A stretch of DNA of 64,000 nucleotides from Epichloe hybrida (GCA_019022495.1 JAFEKR010000069.1:23917-87916); one strand, 5' to 3'; numbered from the stretch's first letter, positions 11,719-22,667 are shown. Notes: generated by a model from the letters alone, not told the origin. Translations and numbers: made by a program.

Positions 11719-13768
11719 TCAGGCCTCATCGCCCCACGTCTGGCTGCTGTCCACCACGCCAACCTCTTGTTTCTCGTTGGCGCCGTTTGCATTGCTGGCC
11801 GCACCACCTCTGCGGACACCAACTCCCTTGAGTGTCTCCGACTTTTTGGTTGGTGGCTGCTGTTGCTGTTGGACATCCTTGGCACCTTCGGACACGCCGT
11901 CTGCCTGGCTAATGCGTCTGTTCTTCAAGGTAGTTTCCGCCAGTTCCGCGTCCTCTCTGGCAATGTGCTGATGATGTCTCTCCTCCCTTGGCCCTTCACT
12001 ACCAACAGCAACCGTGGAAGCTTCGCTCTCGCTCCCCCGACGCGCAAAAGAGTGTCCTGACCCTATGAGGCTCTCGTTCCGGACCATGTAGTACCGATCA
12101 TATTCCTCTACTGTATGCTCTGCATCCGTGAAGCTATCGAGCGCATCAAACACGTGCCGAAACACTTGGGTGTCAACGTCCCGAGCCCACAGGAAGTCGA
12201 GATGCTCATAATGTGGGATTTCGGTTGCCACCGTCTGTGGCGGTAGCTCTCGCAGCATGACCTTGATGTCGACAAGGGAGTCGCTGCCGCCATACACCAA
12301 TACCACGGGGGTTCGAATGTTTCGGGTCGGATATTTGGCAACTTTGGAGTATTTCCTCCATGTAGCGACATTCATCGGCTGGTGCACGTCGTCGTCGTAC
12401 ATTTGGAAGCACTTGTTGCGGATGATTTGGAACCAGTGCACCACGGTCTTGGTGCTGGTGAATGAGTACAAGTGCGGGTAGGCGGCCAGTTTCTGATTAA
12501 TCGAAATGTTCTTCGTCTTCCAGTTGAACAAGAACCTTAGGGCTCGGTCGATGACGTGGCAGAACAGGGGCGGGTACAGCAGCGTTTCCCACATTGTTGC
12601 AGAACTAAGAATCGAGCGTCTGCCAAACATGAGGTAAAGCACTGATGGGGACGCCTTGACCAACGAATCAACTATTCCACTGGACAATCCTGCCGGAGCC
12701 ATAGCTGGCGCCAAAGCAATGAAGACATTGACTTGATGGTTGAGCAACGGGTGGATAGCCAATGTCGCGAACGCTTGAGCGGTGCCTTGTGAAAACCCGA
12801 TATAGGAAAGACTCTTTTGTTCGGTTGTGCCCAGAATGTACGAGATGGTGTCTGGAATGTCGTGAAATGCAAACTCGTCCATCGAGAAATCCCAAAACTT
12901 GACGCTTGTCGGAGACAAGTGGATGGATTTTTTCGAATACTTGTTTCCGCGATTGTTTCCCAACTGTCATTTCGCGGTGAGAGACAATTCCTCAACGTCA
13001 CTTTGGAATCAAGGCGACTTACCCAAACATCAAAACCACGTTCGAGAAGCTCGAACGGAATGCATCGCTTCGCATCCGTCAGGCAAACCCAGACCTCGGA
13101 GTTCATCAGCAGCCCATGGTGAAGATAAACCACTCTCTTCTTCACGCTGTCAGGCCCGCAGTTCACCTTTTGTCCCTCCTCTCCCTTTCGCCACTGTAAT
13201 CGGTGGATTCCAAGAAGATAGCCATCTTTGGTCTGCACAACATGCTCCTCCGCCTCGTAGCCCCATAGCCGGCAAAGCTCAACAAAATCAGGCGCATCGC
13301 GGACGGATGATGATATGACTGCGACAAAGAGGAACCAAGAATCAGCGCCAGCCCCATCTTTTGAAATAAGCTCTGCCGTCACTTACACTCCTTTCTGTTC
13401 TCGGCCTTTTTGTGTTCTTGAGTGGTAAATCTGTTAAAAAGGCGTCGCGAAATTAGGTAGAGGAAAGAGACGGCCGAGGAGGCTAGATAGTAGAGACTGC
13501 GTGTCAGCCAATGATTTTTTTTTTTTTTTCCTCGGTCGCAAAAAAAAAGTCGCAACATACGCAGAGCGAGTGTAAGCACTCGAATTACAGCCTCGAGGCT
13601 GACAAATGCAAATGTCGCGACGAGTGCAAGGTACTCGTGCCTGCGGGGAGGTGGTTAATGGTCAATGGTCAACGCAATGTTACGCAATTGCCAATTGCCA
13701 TTTGTTGAGGGGCCCGTTTGTTTTTTGTTTACTTACGGGTGCAGTCTCCCGATGAACGGTACAGGCAT
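11719..13768 (-). CDS. Sterol ester / triacylglycerol lipase of the Tgl1/Yeh family
   Basis: Membrane-anchored alpha/beta-hydrolase that releases sterols and fatty acids from steryl esters at lipid droplets. Five exons: 13768-13737, 13640-13561, 13482-13387, 13318-13023 and 12963-11719 (582 residues), all joining in frame. The first exon is only 32 nt and encodes the family start MPVPFIGRLHP. Exons 2-3 encode a hydrophobic anchor (residues about 15-60). The partial AB-hydrolase lipase segment DAPDFVELCRLWGYEAEEHV comes next, then the nucleophile elbow GFSQG, a candidate acid in YGGSDSLVD and His in HYEHLDFLW. The last 120 residues are polar and low-complexity with a Gln run. The gene is head-to-head with Pet191, 374 bp apart. 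Assignment among Tgl1, Yeh1 and Yeh2 is not certain. Confidence 0.9.
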
Positions 13769-14142
13769 TTTCCTCCAATTTCTACAATCTTAACGACAAG
13801 AAAGACGTGACGGTGCAACCATGTCGCGAAAGCGGAAAGGGGAATATAAACAAGGAACGGGGGATAATTCGTGTTCGAGATTGGACGTGCCTTCAGCAGT
13901 GATGTCATTCAAATCCATATGAGTGGGTGAGTGGCCAGATCGATCCACACGTACGGATCCGTACCCTATGTACATACATACATATGGACAAGGGGAAGTT
14001 TTGTCAATGGCCAATCAACGAATGACCCGATCCTGATCCATTTATTGACTTTTAATCCGTTATTAACCAAGCAACTTTTTTGGGCCGCCACCTGCCGCAG
14101 CCTCACCCAACTAACTCGCAGCCCGGTCCCAACAACCCCGTC
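13769..14142. promoter_or_regulatory. Short divergent promoter between the lipase and Pet191
   Basis: Only 374 bp separate the two outward-pointing start codons, so the transcription start regions must be close or overlapping. A short imperfect ACATACATACATA repeat is present near 13970-13982. No factor site was identified with confidence. Confidence 0.5.
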
Positions 14143-14597
14143 ATGCCGAGTTCATGTCAAGAGCTGCGTGCGTCTTGGATGTTCAGAATCACCTTGAACC
14201 CTGTGTCATTCCACTAACATGCCCCATTACAGGCGAAGCGCTTGCACAATGCCTCCAAGAATCCGAATGTGTCATGATCCAGCGAAACAAGGCATCCGAC
14301 TGCCTCCGCGAACCGCTCGCCAGCACACTACCCACCCAATGCCAGCAACTGAAAAAGGGCTACGGCGACTGCAAACGCGGCATGGTTGATATGCGCAAGC
14401 GGTTTCGCGGAAACATGCCCGTCAGCTACAAAACCGTGGAGGGTGCAGAGACCGGCAAGGGATACCAGTTGTATGCCGGCAAGCCGGCTTTTGCGGGAGG
14501 CGCCAAGGAGACGAGCGGGAATGAACCTATTCCCCAGGATTGGAGGGATATCGAAAACGAAAAGCATCGGCTGGAGCAGCAGCAGCAGGGCAAGTGA
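14143..14597 (+). CDS. PET191: Cytochrome c oxidase assembly factor Pet191 (COA5)
   Basis: Mitochondrial intermembrane-space twin-cysteine protein needed for complex IV assembly. Exon 1 is only 25 nt (14143-14167) and exon 2 is 14233-14597. The intron uses donor GTGCGT, branch CTAAC and acceptor ACAG, giving MPSSCQELREALAQCLQES and so restoring the family N-terminus. The family cysteines follow (CVM, DCLREPL, QCQQLKKGYGDCKRGM) with DMRKRFRGN. The C-terminal tail of about 60 residues ends in a Gln run and is variable in this family. Total 129 residues. An unspliced upstream ATG at 14154 gives an implausible N-terminus. Confidence 0.93.
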
Positions 14598-14949
14598 CAG
14601 CTCGCTCGTGGACTGAGAGAAGAAAAGGCTGCAGGTATCATCCTCTTTGCATGGACATGGAGTCTACGCGTTTCAACACCATTCTGAAGCGCTCATCAGC
14701 CCAGAAAATGGACTAACGACCAGGTTATCTTGGACCATCGCCTGCACGGAAGACAAAAGACTTGTCGATTAGTTAAACTGCTCGAGGCTGGAAATAAGCG
14801 GCGCCGATGCAGCAGGCCTGCCCACTCTGGCTGAGCATCGCGCATCACTCAGCTGGCGTTGAAGATATCTGCGAAGAAACAGGTTGGCAATTCTCCCAGT
14901 CGCAGGCACTGCCCCAACATAAACATCATTAGCGAAGCGGCTCGGTATT

Positions 14950-15031
14950 GGGGCCTTAGATCAGTGGTAGATTATGTGATTCCAGAATTGGAGTTTCCAC
15001 AGGGTCGTCCGTTCGATCCGGGCAGGCCTCA
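14950..15031 (+). tRNA. tRNA-Trp (CCA) with a 10-nt intron
   Basis: The cloverleaf folds by eye. Acceptor stem GGGGCCT pairs with AGGCCTC. The D arm is GATC/GATT, the anticodon stem starts TGTGA, and the loop TTCCAG carries CCA at 34-36. A 10-nt insertion sits after position 37, and the T arm is GTCCG-TTCGATC-CGGGC. The insert contains TTGGAG, which can pair with the anticodon loop as in eukaryotic tRNA introns. One mismatch (A31-C39) is present. A T9 run at about 15041 follows as a Pol III terminator. Confidence 0.7.
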
Positions 15032-15393
15032 AATCTCTACCAATTTTTTTTTTCCTATCCTAGCCGGAAGGGCACCGGTCGTTAATGCATCGTGATGAAT
15101 GTTTCACCTAGGTCGTTGTAACTCGTCAGTCACTGGGAAATTTTCTTTTCTTTTTGCCTGCTCTGGAAGCCTTCGCATTCACAAATTCACATGCTTGCCT
15201 TGGAGCCCGGAGCAAAACCCTAGTGCGCGACCCAAGAAGATGCGCATCGTCTACTCCGTACGTACACAAACCTCATTTCAGGACCCCTTGACTGCACGAG
15301 CATATCGCCATCTTGGCAAGAATTGCAATCTGTTGTTGTGAACAAACTTTTATAATACTAGCTAGTGTTATATCCAGCACCTCAATTCGGAGA

Positions 15394-15477
15394 GCTTCCG
15401 TAGCTCAGTTGGTTAGAGCTTCGTACTAATAAACATTAGTAATGCGGAGGCCGCAGGTTCAAGCCCTGCCGGGAGCA
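15394..15477 (+). tRNA. tRNA-Ile (AAT) with a 10-nt intron
   Basis: Acceptor stem GCTTCCG pairs with CGGGAGC. The D arm is GCTC/GAGC, the anticodon stem TCGTA pairs with TGCGG, and the loop CTAATA...A carries AAT. The T arm is GCAGG-TTCAAGC-CCTGC. A 10-nt intron after position 37 contains ATTAGT, complementary to the anticodon region ACTAAT. A T7 run about 35 nt downstream is a Pol III terminator. The discriminator base is A. Confidence 0.88.
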
Positions 15478-16403
15478 AGAAATCGCTTCAAGCGGCTTTC
15501 CTGGGTTGACATTTTTTTGCCCCCCCTTCTTGGGCGAATTCATGCACGTCACAAAGTGAACTGAACTTTTGTTTTACCCGGTTACGAGACAGACGAGTTC
15601 ATCAGTTCATCGGCATCATAATAGGCGCAGGGCTGTACTTTCTACTCAAGTCCTAGAGCTAGGCCTAGCTAACCGTATTGAACCCTCATTCAGTAGTATT
15701 TTGACTAAAAAATCCATATGCCGTCGGTTTCGGGGTTCTGTTCCTACCCTAGGCCTACCCTAGGCCCCCCCTAACTTGGCGTTGCCCGGATCCAAACGGC
15801 GAAACCGTCCCACCTCAAAATGAATTCATTCTCCCATTATTCCCCAAGCAAGCAGTACAGTATCGCAGCATTATCAGCACAGTACACCCTCGTATGATCG
15901 TACCATAACACCCATTTCGCGCATTTTGCGAATTCAGATCATCGCCCTAAGTCCTGTAATTATGCCATGGCAGATTTCAGCGGGGACTTGCACTCTGAAA
16001 ACCGGACCTGGGAGCTTGGCCAATTGATGGACGAACAGTCTGGTACAATATGGACTGGGTCGGCCTCTCTAGTTTGATTGTAGAGCGTAGATTGTATTTG
16101 TCAGAAACTGGCGTGTGATTCTCGTTTCTCTATGGAGTATTCACAGAGCTCCTCTTAAAATTTTTCTCCTTCTACAACGACGTCGTCGATGGAGCGTTCA
16201 GCCAAAGAACTGACAAAACAAAGTACTGTGCCGCATGCTCTTTTCTGATATGTGAAAGCTCGCTAAGTCATCACCTTGAAAGACTCCGATATGCAATGGC
16301 ATAGAAAAAACTTTCTTTTTCGCTCAACTCTCATACAAGGCCGTTCTAAATCCACCGCCCCAGAGATTCCGCATGCCCTTCGCCGACATGTGAAAGCCGT
16401 CGC
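15478..16403. other. Intergenic downstream of the tRNA genes and of SND1
   Basis: About 930 bp. Contains CTAGGCCTA-type short repeats near 15745-15770 and otherwise unremarkable AT-rich sequence leading to the SND1 stop codon. No gene was recognised. Confidence 0.5.
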
Positions 16404-19058
16404 TTAATCCTCAGTAATGTCGCCGTACTCCCACATGCCCAAGCGGTCCTGCTTGGCCTGGCTCTCCACCTCTCGGAGGTGCTTCAAATAGGGTTCAAAG
16501 GCTTTGCTTCGCTCCCAGGCCTTGAGTTTCCTCGGCACCATGCCGTAGCCGCTGGCAACAACCTCCTTGTTGATGGAGTCGTTCAAACCAGGAAGCTCAC
16601 TGTTCTTGGCGTCGTACAGGGTGATGTAACTGATGTTCTCCTTGGTGTCCACAAAGTCGAAGCTACCGACAAGTCGCTTACCATCAGTAATATCATTGAT
16701 GACATTAATCGCCTCTTCGAAATAGTCAGCACCTGTAGGGAGCTGGACGAACGAGAGTGAGGCATCAGTGGCCTGCGCCTTGAGCTTCTGAACACCAAAC
16801 TTGCCCTGGTCGAGAGGGCGGAGGTCCGACCACGGAATCTTCTCGGTGTTGCCGTAGTCAACGTATTGAACTTCAGCGACCTTGGCCGTGCGGTCGTTGG
16901 CGCGAACGCGAGCACGATACCACTGTCCATCAAAGGAGAACTTGGCGGAGACGAAGTCTCCGATCTTGGGGGCATCGCTCAGGGGTTTGTTGTTCTTGGA
17001 GTCGACGTGGAACTTTCTGAACTCAGTCATCATCGTTTCCAGAGCGGCAGTGCCTTTTCCAATCTCCTGGATCTTGATCTTTCCGTTTCCATCAATGTTG
17101 GTAATCATGACATCGCGGTAGTCGGTTGGCTTCTTTTCCAGTGACACCTCCGTCTCAGCAGGTGTCTGCTGAGTCTGTTCTTCCTCCTCGACGTCTTCCT
17201 CCTGAGAAGGATCGTAATCGTGCCATATACCCTTTCGCGCATCTTTGGCCTTTTTCTCGGCGGCGAGAAGTTCCGCAGAGTTGCCAGACTTCTCGGCAGA
17301 ATAGGCATGCACAGAGGCCAAACCTTCCTCTACGAGCACCTTGGCAAAGTTTTCGCGGTGGATGTACAAAGCACCGATGAAACCTCCGACCTTGTCCATG
17401 TCGTGAATATCAACCTCGCAGTCCCTCTGGTTGCATTTTCGGTTGGCCAGATCCAGCGCCTCCTTGCCAAATGGCTCGCCACCCTCACCATCGGCTCGGG
17501 GCGCTCGGGGCGCACGGATGCCGCCGAGGACCATGGTGAGCTTGACATTCTCTCTTGGAATGAGGACCGTGAAGCGAGAACCAGCCTTGCAGAAGTCAAC
17601 GATGGCAGGCACCTTCTTTTGTCTTTGCAAAGTGGCGAGCATAATCTTGGCCTTCTGAGTGTTTTCTGACAGGTCAACGTACTGCTTCGCTTTCCCGGGC
17701 TTGCCAGACCACATGCCCTTGAGTTCTTCTTTGGCTTTCTCCTGGGCAGCAAGGAGATCGTCATAGTTGGAGGCTCTGTCAGTATCGTCCTTTCTGTGGC
17801 GGATAACTGACGCCCAACCGGCTTCGACCAGCAACAGCCCAATGTTTTTACCCTTCTCGGTAACTGTAGCCACTTCCTTAGCCTCGAACCCTTCAGTAGC
17901 GGGCTTCTTTCCATCAATGCTAATCTTGACGTGCTTTCCGATCAGCTTCTGACGCAAGAACTCCTTGGCCTCGTCTCTGAAGGGGCTCTCGCTGGGCTCA
18001 CCAGCGCGTGGTCCGCGAATGCTGCTGAAGCTGATTCGCTTCTCGGCTCCAGCTTTGTTCTTGACCAAAATAGTATCGGCGCCGAGAATTTTGCTGACAG
18101 TCATCTCCTGGTTGCCACCATCTGCTTTGACGACGTGATTCTTGTGAAGCCGAAGCTTCTTGGCCTGGGCCTGTTTTTCAGCACTCCGGAGGGATGCCAT
18201 CTTCTCGCCCAGCATGGTTGAGTGGAAGTCGTTGCAACGTGCAAGACCCTCTTGCAGCAGGAATTCAGCGACGTTGCCGCGAGGATGAATGACATTGGCA
18301 ACCAATTGGCCCTGAGGGCTGGCCCCAACGATTTCGACCTTGACCTGTCTTTGCAACAAGCGAGTCTCGACGAATTGTCGAGCTTCATTGCCATACTCCT
18401 CGGCTGGTTGAGTGGTGCCAGTGGACGGGTTTGGTCTCTCGGTGGAAGGTGTACGGATACCAGCGACAAGAGTCATGCACTGCACATGTTTCTTCTCTGA
18501 GAGCAACAGTCGGACCAAGAGTCTGTCACCGCTGAGAACCCGCTCAACGACACCGTCAACGGTCTTGCCCTTCCACTCCTTCATAAAGTCGGGACCGCCA
18601 AGGTCGTTTTGGACCTCGATGACACCGCCTGTTCCAGCCCACAACCCTTTGCTCTCAGCTTTGGCCTGGGATTCGAGCTCACGGAGCGTTTTAAGGCGTT
18701 CCAGGACCTCTTCATTCTCCTCCTTGCGACCGGCATCCTCACGAACCTTCACCCATCCAGCTTTGACCAGCTCATCCGGCAAGTCACTACCATCCTTCAA
18801 TTTGGCCGTGCCGAATTCTCGACCAGAATTAGGAATGGTGTACTGGATAGTACACTGGACCGGCTTGCCGACAACAAGATTTCGGAGGTATTCACGAGAT
18901 TGGAAGGCAAAAGGTTCGTCTCCCTCTCGCTTTAAGTGCGGTGCGGTGACGTATGCGAGCGAGAAAGATCGTTCCGTGGAGGGATTGTTGGGGCTCGTCA
19001 AGATGAGCGTGTCACCGCTCGACACACTCTTGACATTGCCAACAAATACCTTTGACAT
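16404..19058 (-). CDS. Staphylococcal nuclease-Tudor protein (Tudor-SN / SND1 / p100)
   Basis: Single-exon gene of 884 residues, the usual length for Tudor-SN (about 880-910). It has repeated SNase-like folds at about 1-145, 170-305, 325-475 and 500-645, recognisable from the repeated pattern of a charged variable start, ARxFVExxLLQRxV-like segments and a closing EKxAKxxxxGxW (for example AKAESKGLW, AKEELKGMW, AKDARKGIW). A Tudor domain follows at about 695-790 (KFSFDGQWYRARV, VQYVDYGNTEKI), inserted in a fifth partial SN fold. The protein acts in RNA metabolism and stress-granule biology in other eukaryotes. Catalytic residues of the bacterial nuclease are generally lost in the family and were not assessed here. 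The nearest neighbour upstream is SOD1 on the same strand. Confidence 0.95.
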   Translation of the reverse strand: MSKVFVGNVKSVSSGDTLILTSPNNPSTERSFSLAYVTAPHLKREGDEPFAFQSREYLRNLVVGKPVQCTIQYTIPNSGREFGTAKLKDGSDLPDELVKAGWVKVREDAGRKEENEEVLERLKTLRELESQAKAESKGLWAGTGGVIEVQNDLGGPDFMKEWKGKTVDGVVERVLSGDRLLVRLLLSEKKHVQCMTLVAGIRTPSTERPNPSTGTTQPAEEYGNEARQFVETRLLQRQVKVEIVGASPQGQLVANVIHPRGNVAEFLLQEGLARCNDFHSTMLGEKMASLRSAEKQAQAKKLRLHKNHVVKADGGNQEMTVSKILGADTILVKNKAGAEKRISFSSIRGPRAGEPSESPFRDEAKEFLRQKLIGKHVKISIDGKKPATEGFEAKEVATVTEKGKNIGLLLVEAGWASVIRHRKDDTDRASNYDDLLAAQEKAKEELKGMWSGKPGKAKQYVDLSENTQKAKIMLATLQRQKKVPAIVDFCKAGSRFTVLIPRENVKLTMVLGGIRAPRAPRADGEGGEPFGKEALDLANRKCNQRDCEVDIHDMDKVGGFIGALYIHRENFAKVLVEEGLASVHAYSAEKSGNSAELLAAEKKAKDARKGIWHDYDPSQEEDVEEEEQTQQTPAETEVSLEKKPTDYRDVMITNIDGNGKIKIQEIGKGTAALETMMTEFRKFHVDSKNNKPLSDAPKIGDFVSAKFSFDGQWYRARVRANDRTAKVAEVQYVDYGNTEKIPWSDLRPLDQGKFGVQKLKAQATDASLSFVQLPTGADYFEEAINVINDITDGKRLVGSFDFVDTKENISYITLYDAKNSELPGLNDSINKEVVASGYGMVPRKLKAWERSKAFEPYLKHLREVESQAKQDRLGMWEYGDITED

Positions 19059-20089
19059 GATGGGTCGAGGCGAAGGAGGAAGCTATCTCAGATGGCAATG
19101 TTAGCTAGCTCACGGTGCATATATATCATCATTGAACATGAGTGGCGAGATTGGAGCCTAGATATTTTGACGAATCAAAGCCCGCAAAGCATCGGCGAAT
19201 TGTCCATGCCACGATGCGAGTCCCCGGTGGCAGTTGTCGTCTTGCGAAGACGCCACAATTTGCTCACACAAAGTACATTTGAGCGCAAGATAAATCACGA
19301 ATTGTAGACTCACCCGGAGGACAGAGAAAAAAAGATGATGGGAAGAGATGAAGAAGATAAAACCAAACTCTGTGACAAGCTTGGAGAAGTCGATTGAGGG
19401 GGATAGAGCGTGCAGCTCCAGTCGTCTGGGTTCTTTGAGGCGATGTGTCACGAAGTTTGCCCCCTGTACCCACGCTACTTGCTACCAGGCTTCGTGGGGG
19501 TCGTGGGCAATCTTCAGGGGACCAACCCGTGGCACCATTAATTTAATTAAGCGAGAACAGGACAGCTTGCGCGGGGCGGCCTGCCGAGAATGAGGGGTTG
19601 TTAAATAAGCTTGGAAAGCTGGAAAGCTACTGCGGTTACCGTTGGATTTTTGGTTTATGATCCCATCGCGGCAAGCGCATCTCATCACAGCCTACAAAAA
19701 ACTGCGCATCGACGGCATTTCACTGGTTTCGAAGGACTTTCGTACTTCGCTTTTCTGCAAATTTCCCGCATAGACCTGAACTTGTGGTTGTGTGGCGAAA
19801 CGAGGGCAGAGGCGTGGCACAAAGACGTGATGTGATGTAGTGCTAATCTATGTACCCCTCACCGAAGCCGTAGTGATGTCACAGCTGCGGGGACCCAATC
19901 TGTTGCGGTTTGATAAAACCACACTGAGGTCTTCAGTCCACGGTCATCGTGCGATTTAGATTTGATGGCCAATATTTTTGAATTTCCACAATGGCTCAAT
20001 TGCTGTCCATAGCTTTAGCTGTAGGCGTCTTCAACTAACTGCCTTATTTGACTAGCTAGGCAAGTGACGGATTACATAACAGTCCGCAT
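19059..20089. other. Intergenic: SND1 promoter side and SOD1 3' side
   Basis: About 1 kb with no recognisable gene. The open frames found in it are short and lack homology by eye. A TTAATTTAATTAA stretch at about 19539-19551 is the only compositional landmark. Confidence 0.45.
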
Positions 20090-21069
20090 TTACGATGAAA
20101 TACCAATGACACCTATTGAACAACATCAGCTATGGCTCGTTTTAATGAAGACATGGGAAGAGCATACCGCAGGCAGGTCGGGGACCAGCGTTACCAGTCT
20201 TGAGAGACTCTTCGTTATTGCCCTTACCGAGATCATCCGTGCCAGCATGGACAACGACGGTGCGCTGTAGGAATGTTAGCACAACCGGATAATATATCGG
20301 TATTCATGGAAAGCTAGTTCAACGTACTCCGATGACACTGTGGGGTCCAATGAGCTTGACCTGCTCGTCCTTCACGGAACCCTTGGCGTTGCCCTGGCCG
20401 TCCGTCTCGATGTTTCCAAGGTCACCTACGTGTCGGGCCTCATCGGAAGGAGCACCGTGAGTCTTGCCATGGGGGTTGACTGTTCATGCAGCACAAAGAC
20501 GTGGTCAGTGATGGCTTGCACACTAGACGTACAACAAAATTGCCGCAAGGTCCGGATGGATCGTCCGGCTGGATCGTCCGGCTGCAGATAGTACGTACAG
20601 TGAAGGCCGGCAGAGGTGCAGCCGTTGGTGTTGTCACCAAAGGTGTGGATGTGGAAGCCACGCTTAGCATTGGCATCGTTGCCAGTGATATCCCAGGTGA
20701 TGGTGGTGGGAGAAGACTCGGGCCCCTCCTGCTCGAAGACGACAGTGCCGCTAACCTTGGAGTCACCTCGAAGAACAGCAACTGCGAAAAAGTAGTCAAC
20801 ATTAGCCCGGAACTAAATCGGTGGCAATACGCTGAGACATGGTCTGCGAGAAGAGTTCATCAAGGGACATCTGACGGGTAGGGCTGAGTTCCATCAAGGT
20901 TCCTTCGCGTAATTGTCCAACAAGGTGGCCGAGAAACTCGCTCAAATGAGCTCGACCGCCCCTCCCTCAGGAACAGGTATAAGTAGAGTGACGTGGGAGC
21001 AGCCTAAGAGAAAAAAAAATGCGCGTGACTGGGGTGGACGATTCACAGCCTCTCACCTGCTTTGACCAT
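20090..21069 (-). CDS. SOD1: Cu/Zn superoxide dismutase, cytosolic
   Basis: Converts superoxide to oxygen and hydrogen peroxide. Five exons: 21069-21057 (13 nt), 20781-20599, 20479-20328, 20264-20168 and 20112-20090, total 155 residues. The start [11 protein letters not shown] is only recovered by splicing the 13-nt first exon across a 275-bp intron. Copper/zinc ligands are visible in GFHIHTFGD, in [10 protein letters not shown] across the exon 2/3 junction, and in [19 protein letters not shown] and the closing PRPACGVIGI. The protein carries SAGLH where most relatives have SAGPH. None of the exons is long enough to stand out alone, so the gene is easily missed by ORF scans. Confidence 0.95.
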
Positions 21070-22160
21070 TTTGACGGCCTGTGTTTTGTTTTAGGTTGGG
21101 AAAAATAATGAATTGGAATTGAGCTTTGCGGGTTTGTTGATGTCGAGAAGGGGCATGAAGCGGGGAGAAGGTGGGAGGAGTTTTGAACGGGAGGGTGATG
21201 AGCGTGCCCAGCCGAGCAGCAGTCCGAGACTCGTCATTATTTCGTCAGGTCTGGTCGGAATCACCAGAGGCACCAACGAGTCAACGACACCCGCCCACTT
21301 TTTCGTGCCTCGGAACAGTTGCTGGGCGAGCTTGTGCTCGTGGATCATCGACTTTTCTCAACGCCAATTCCCATTCATCGCTACGTGAAGAGATAAGGTT
21401 ATGGAACCGAGTCCGACTTTTATCTAAGCGGGAGGAACCTGACTCCCGGCGCATCAGTCTCCTGGACTAGTATCTCTGCCAACGAATACCGACGGCCAAA
21501 GCGTTGTGCATGCCTGCCCAAAGGACCATGTAAACGTCTTGAACAAGAACAGAAATGCCCTTCCTATGACAATCATGTTGACTGTCAATCGTTAGTGATT
21601 ACATTGCAGTCAATTTATCAATAAGAATACTGCATGAGCCTACTGATCGTCTGGCCTCATGAACGAAAAAAGCCTTCCAGCCGATGTAGCCAATCATCGT
21701 ACGGGAACACAAGAGGGGCTGTTCTCGCCGAACGTGGTCTGTTGTCAACTCGCATTGTCGTACTGCCGCCTCTAGCAGTACGGCCGTACCTCCATCATTG
21801 CGTTCTTGACAATGTTGAGATAGACTCCTGCATCGTATTCCCGAACCTCAATTTTCATCAATCATGCGAAGCCTCCTCTCGACCGTCAAACCTCGCTGGC
21901 TTCGACTCTGGCATTTGTCTGACACAACTGGGGTGCTTGGAAGAACAGGCTCTCGAGATCCAGGGAACCCGTGCAAGTGAGTTGTGTCCGACTTACTGAG
22001 CGTCGCAAGGCCGGCCATTGTGTCCATAGTCATTGTCCTCACTTTTGAGATTCCGCTCTGATTGATCCTTTCGTTTCGGGGAGCTCGTGCCTTCGCTAGG
22101 TATAACCAAGTGGGAATGACGAGGTTTGAGCTCCCCTGATCAGAATTTTCGGCTCGTATC
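21070..22160. other. SOD1 5' region and spacer
   Basis: About 1.1 kb. Holds the SOD1 promoter. A perfect 8-bp inverted repeat CGTACTGC...GCAGTACG with an 8-nt spacer lies at 21759-21782. No convincing coding sequence. Confidence 0.45.
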
Positions 22161-22667
22161 TCATCGTCCGACAGCGAGCATGAAGCCACCACCTCGACCA
22201 CTTTCTTCCGTGAGCTCTTCGTTGAGCTTGGCTATTTCAGACTCCATCGCGTCTTTGTTTACACCAACTGTGCTGTTCTCAAAATCCACCAGTGTGACCC
22301 TGTTATCGATGCCAACGATAAAGTTATACCGATTACAATCTCCATGAGATATACCTAGCCCATGCAGGCGCCTGAGAGCAGAGCAACATATCTGCAAGTC
22401 TTCGATGCCTGCATGTCGGCCCATCACCTTCTCTAGCAAAATGCCTATGACTCGGCCCTGCTCACGGATGTGACTGAGGAACCGGGGCGCAATTCCAGTA
22501 CCCTCAAGCAGCGAATAGATTTTTGTTTCGCGTTGGATATGTGGAATTTCCCAGTCAAATCGCGCCATCTTGGCAATCATATTGGATATGATGCCCGATA
22601 ACAAGAACAAGAAGAGTATTGGCGTGAAGTGTTGTGTTTGTCGTTGTTCTCCGTCTGCCCAAAACAA
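22161..22667 (-). CDS. Protein-kinase-like / phosphotransferase-fold protein, probably N-terminally truncated
   Basis: 168 residues as an open frame. The recognisable part starts at about residue 32 (IAKMARFDWEIPHIQRETK) with PRFLSHI and GRVIGILLEK, followed by the catalytic-loop-like LHGLGISHGDCNRYNFIV and the metal-binding-like VTLVDFENS. This matches small fungal kinase-like proteins often misnamed alpha-galactosidase A. Relatives normally have a further N-terminal lobe of roughly 80-120 residues, including the glycine-rich loop, which I do not find upstream. The first 30 residues here look like untranslated or intronic sequence, and a possible acceptor (GGGCAG) lies just upstream. It is therefore a truncated relic or a gene with an unseen upstream exon. 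It lies 750 bp from the NRPS 3' end, and a link with the cluster is not supported. Confidence 0.5.
   Translation of the reverse strand: MFWADGEQRQTQHFTPILFLFLLSGIISNMIAKMARFDWEIPHIQRETKIYSLLEGTGIAPRFLSHIREQGRVIGILLEKVMGRHAGIEDLQICCSALRRLHGLGISHGDCNRYNFIVGIDNRVTLVDFENSTVGVNKDAMESEIAKLNEELTEESGRGGGFMLAVGR

Noticed and set aside
11560..12060. 166-residue + strand open frame
   Set aside because: Lies antisense to the conserved C-terminal half and tail of the lipase; no recognisable features.
20064..20270. 68-residue + strand open frame
   Set aside because: Antisense to SOD1 exons 4-5; composition is that of a shadow frame.
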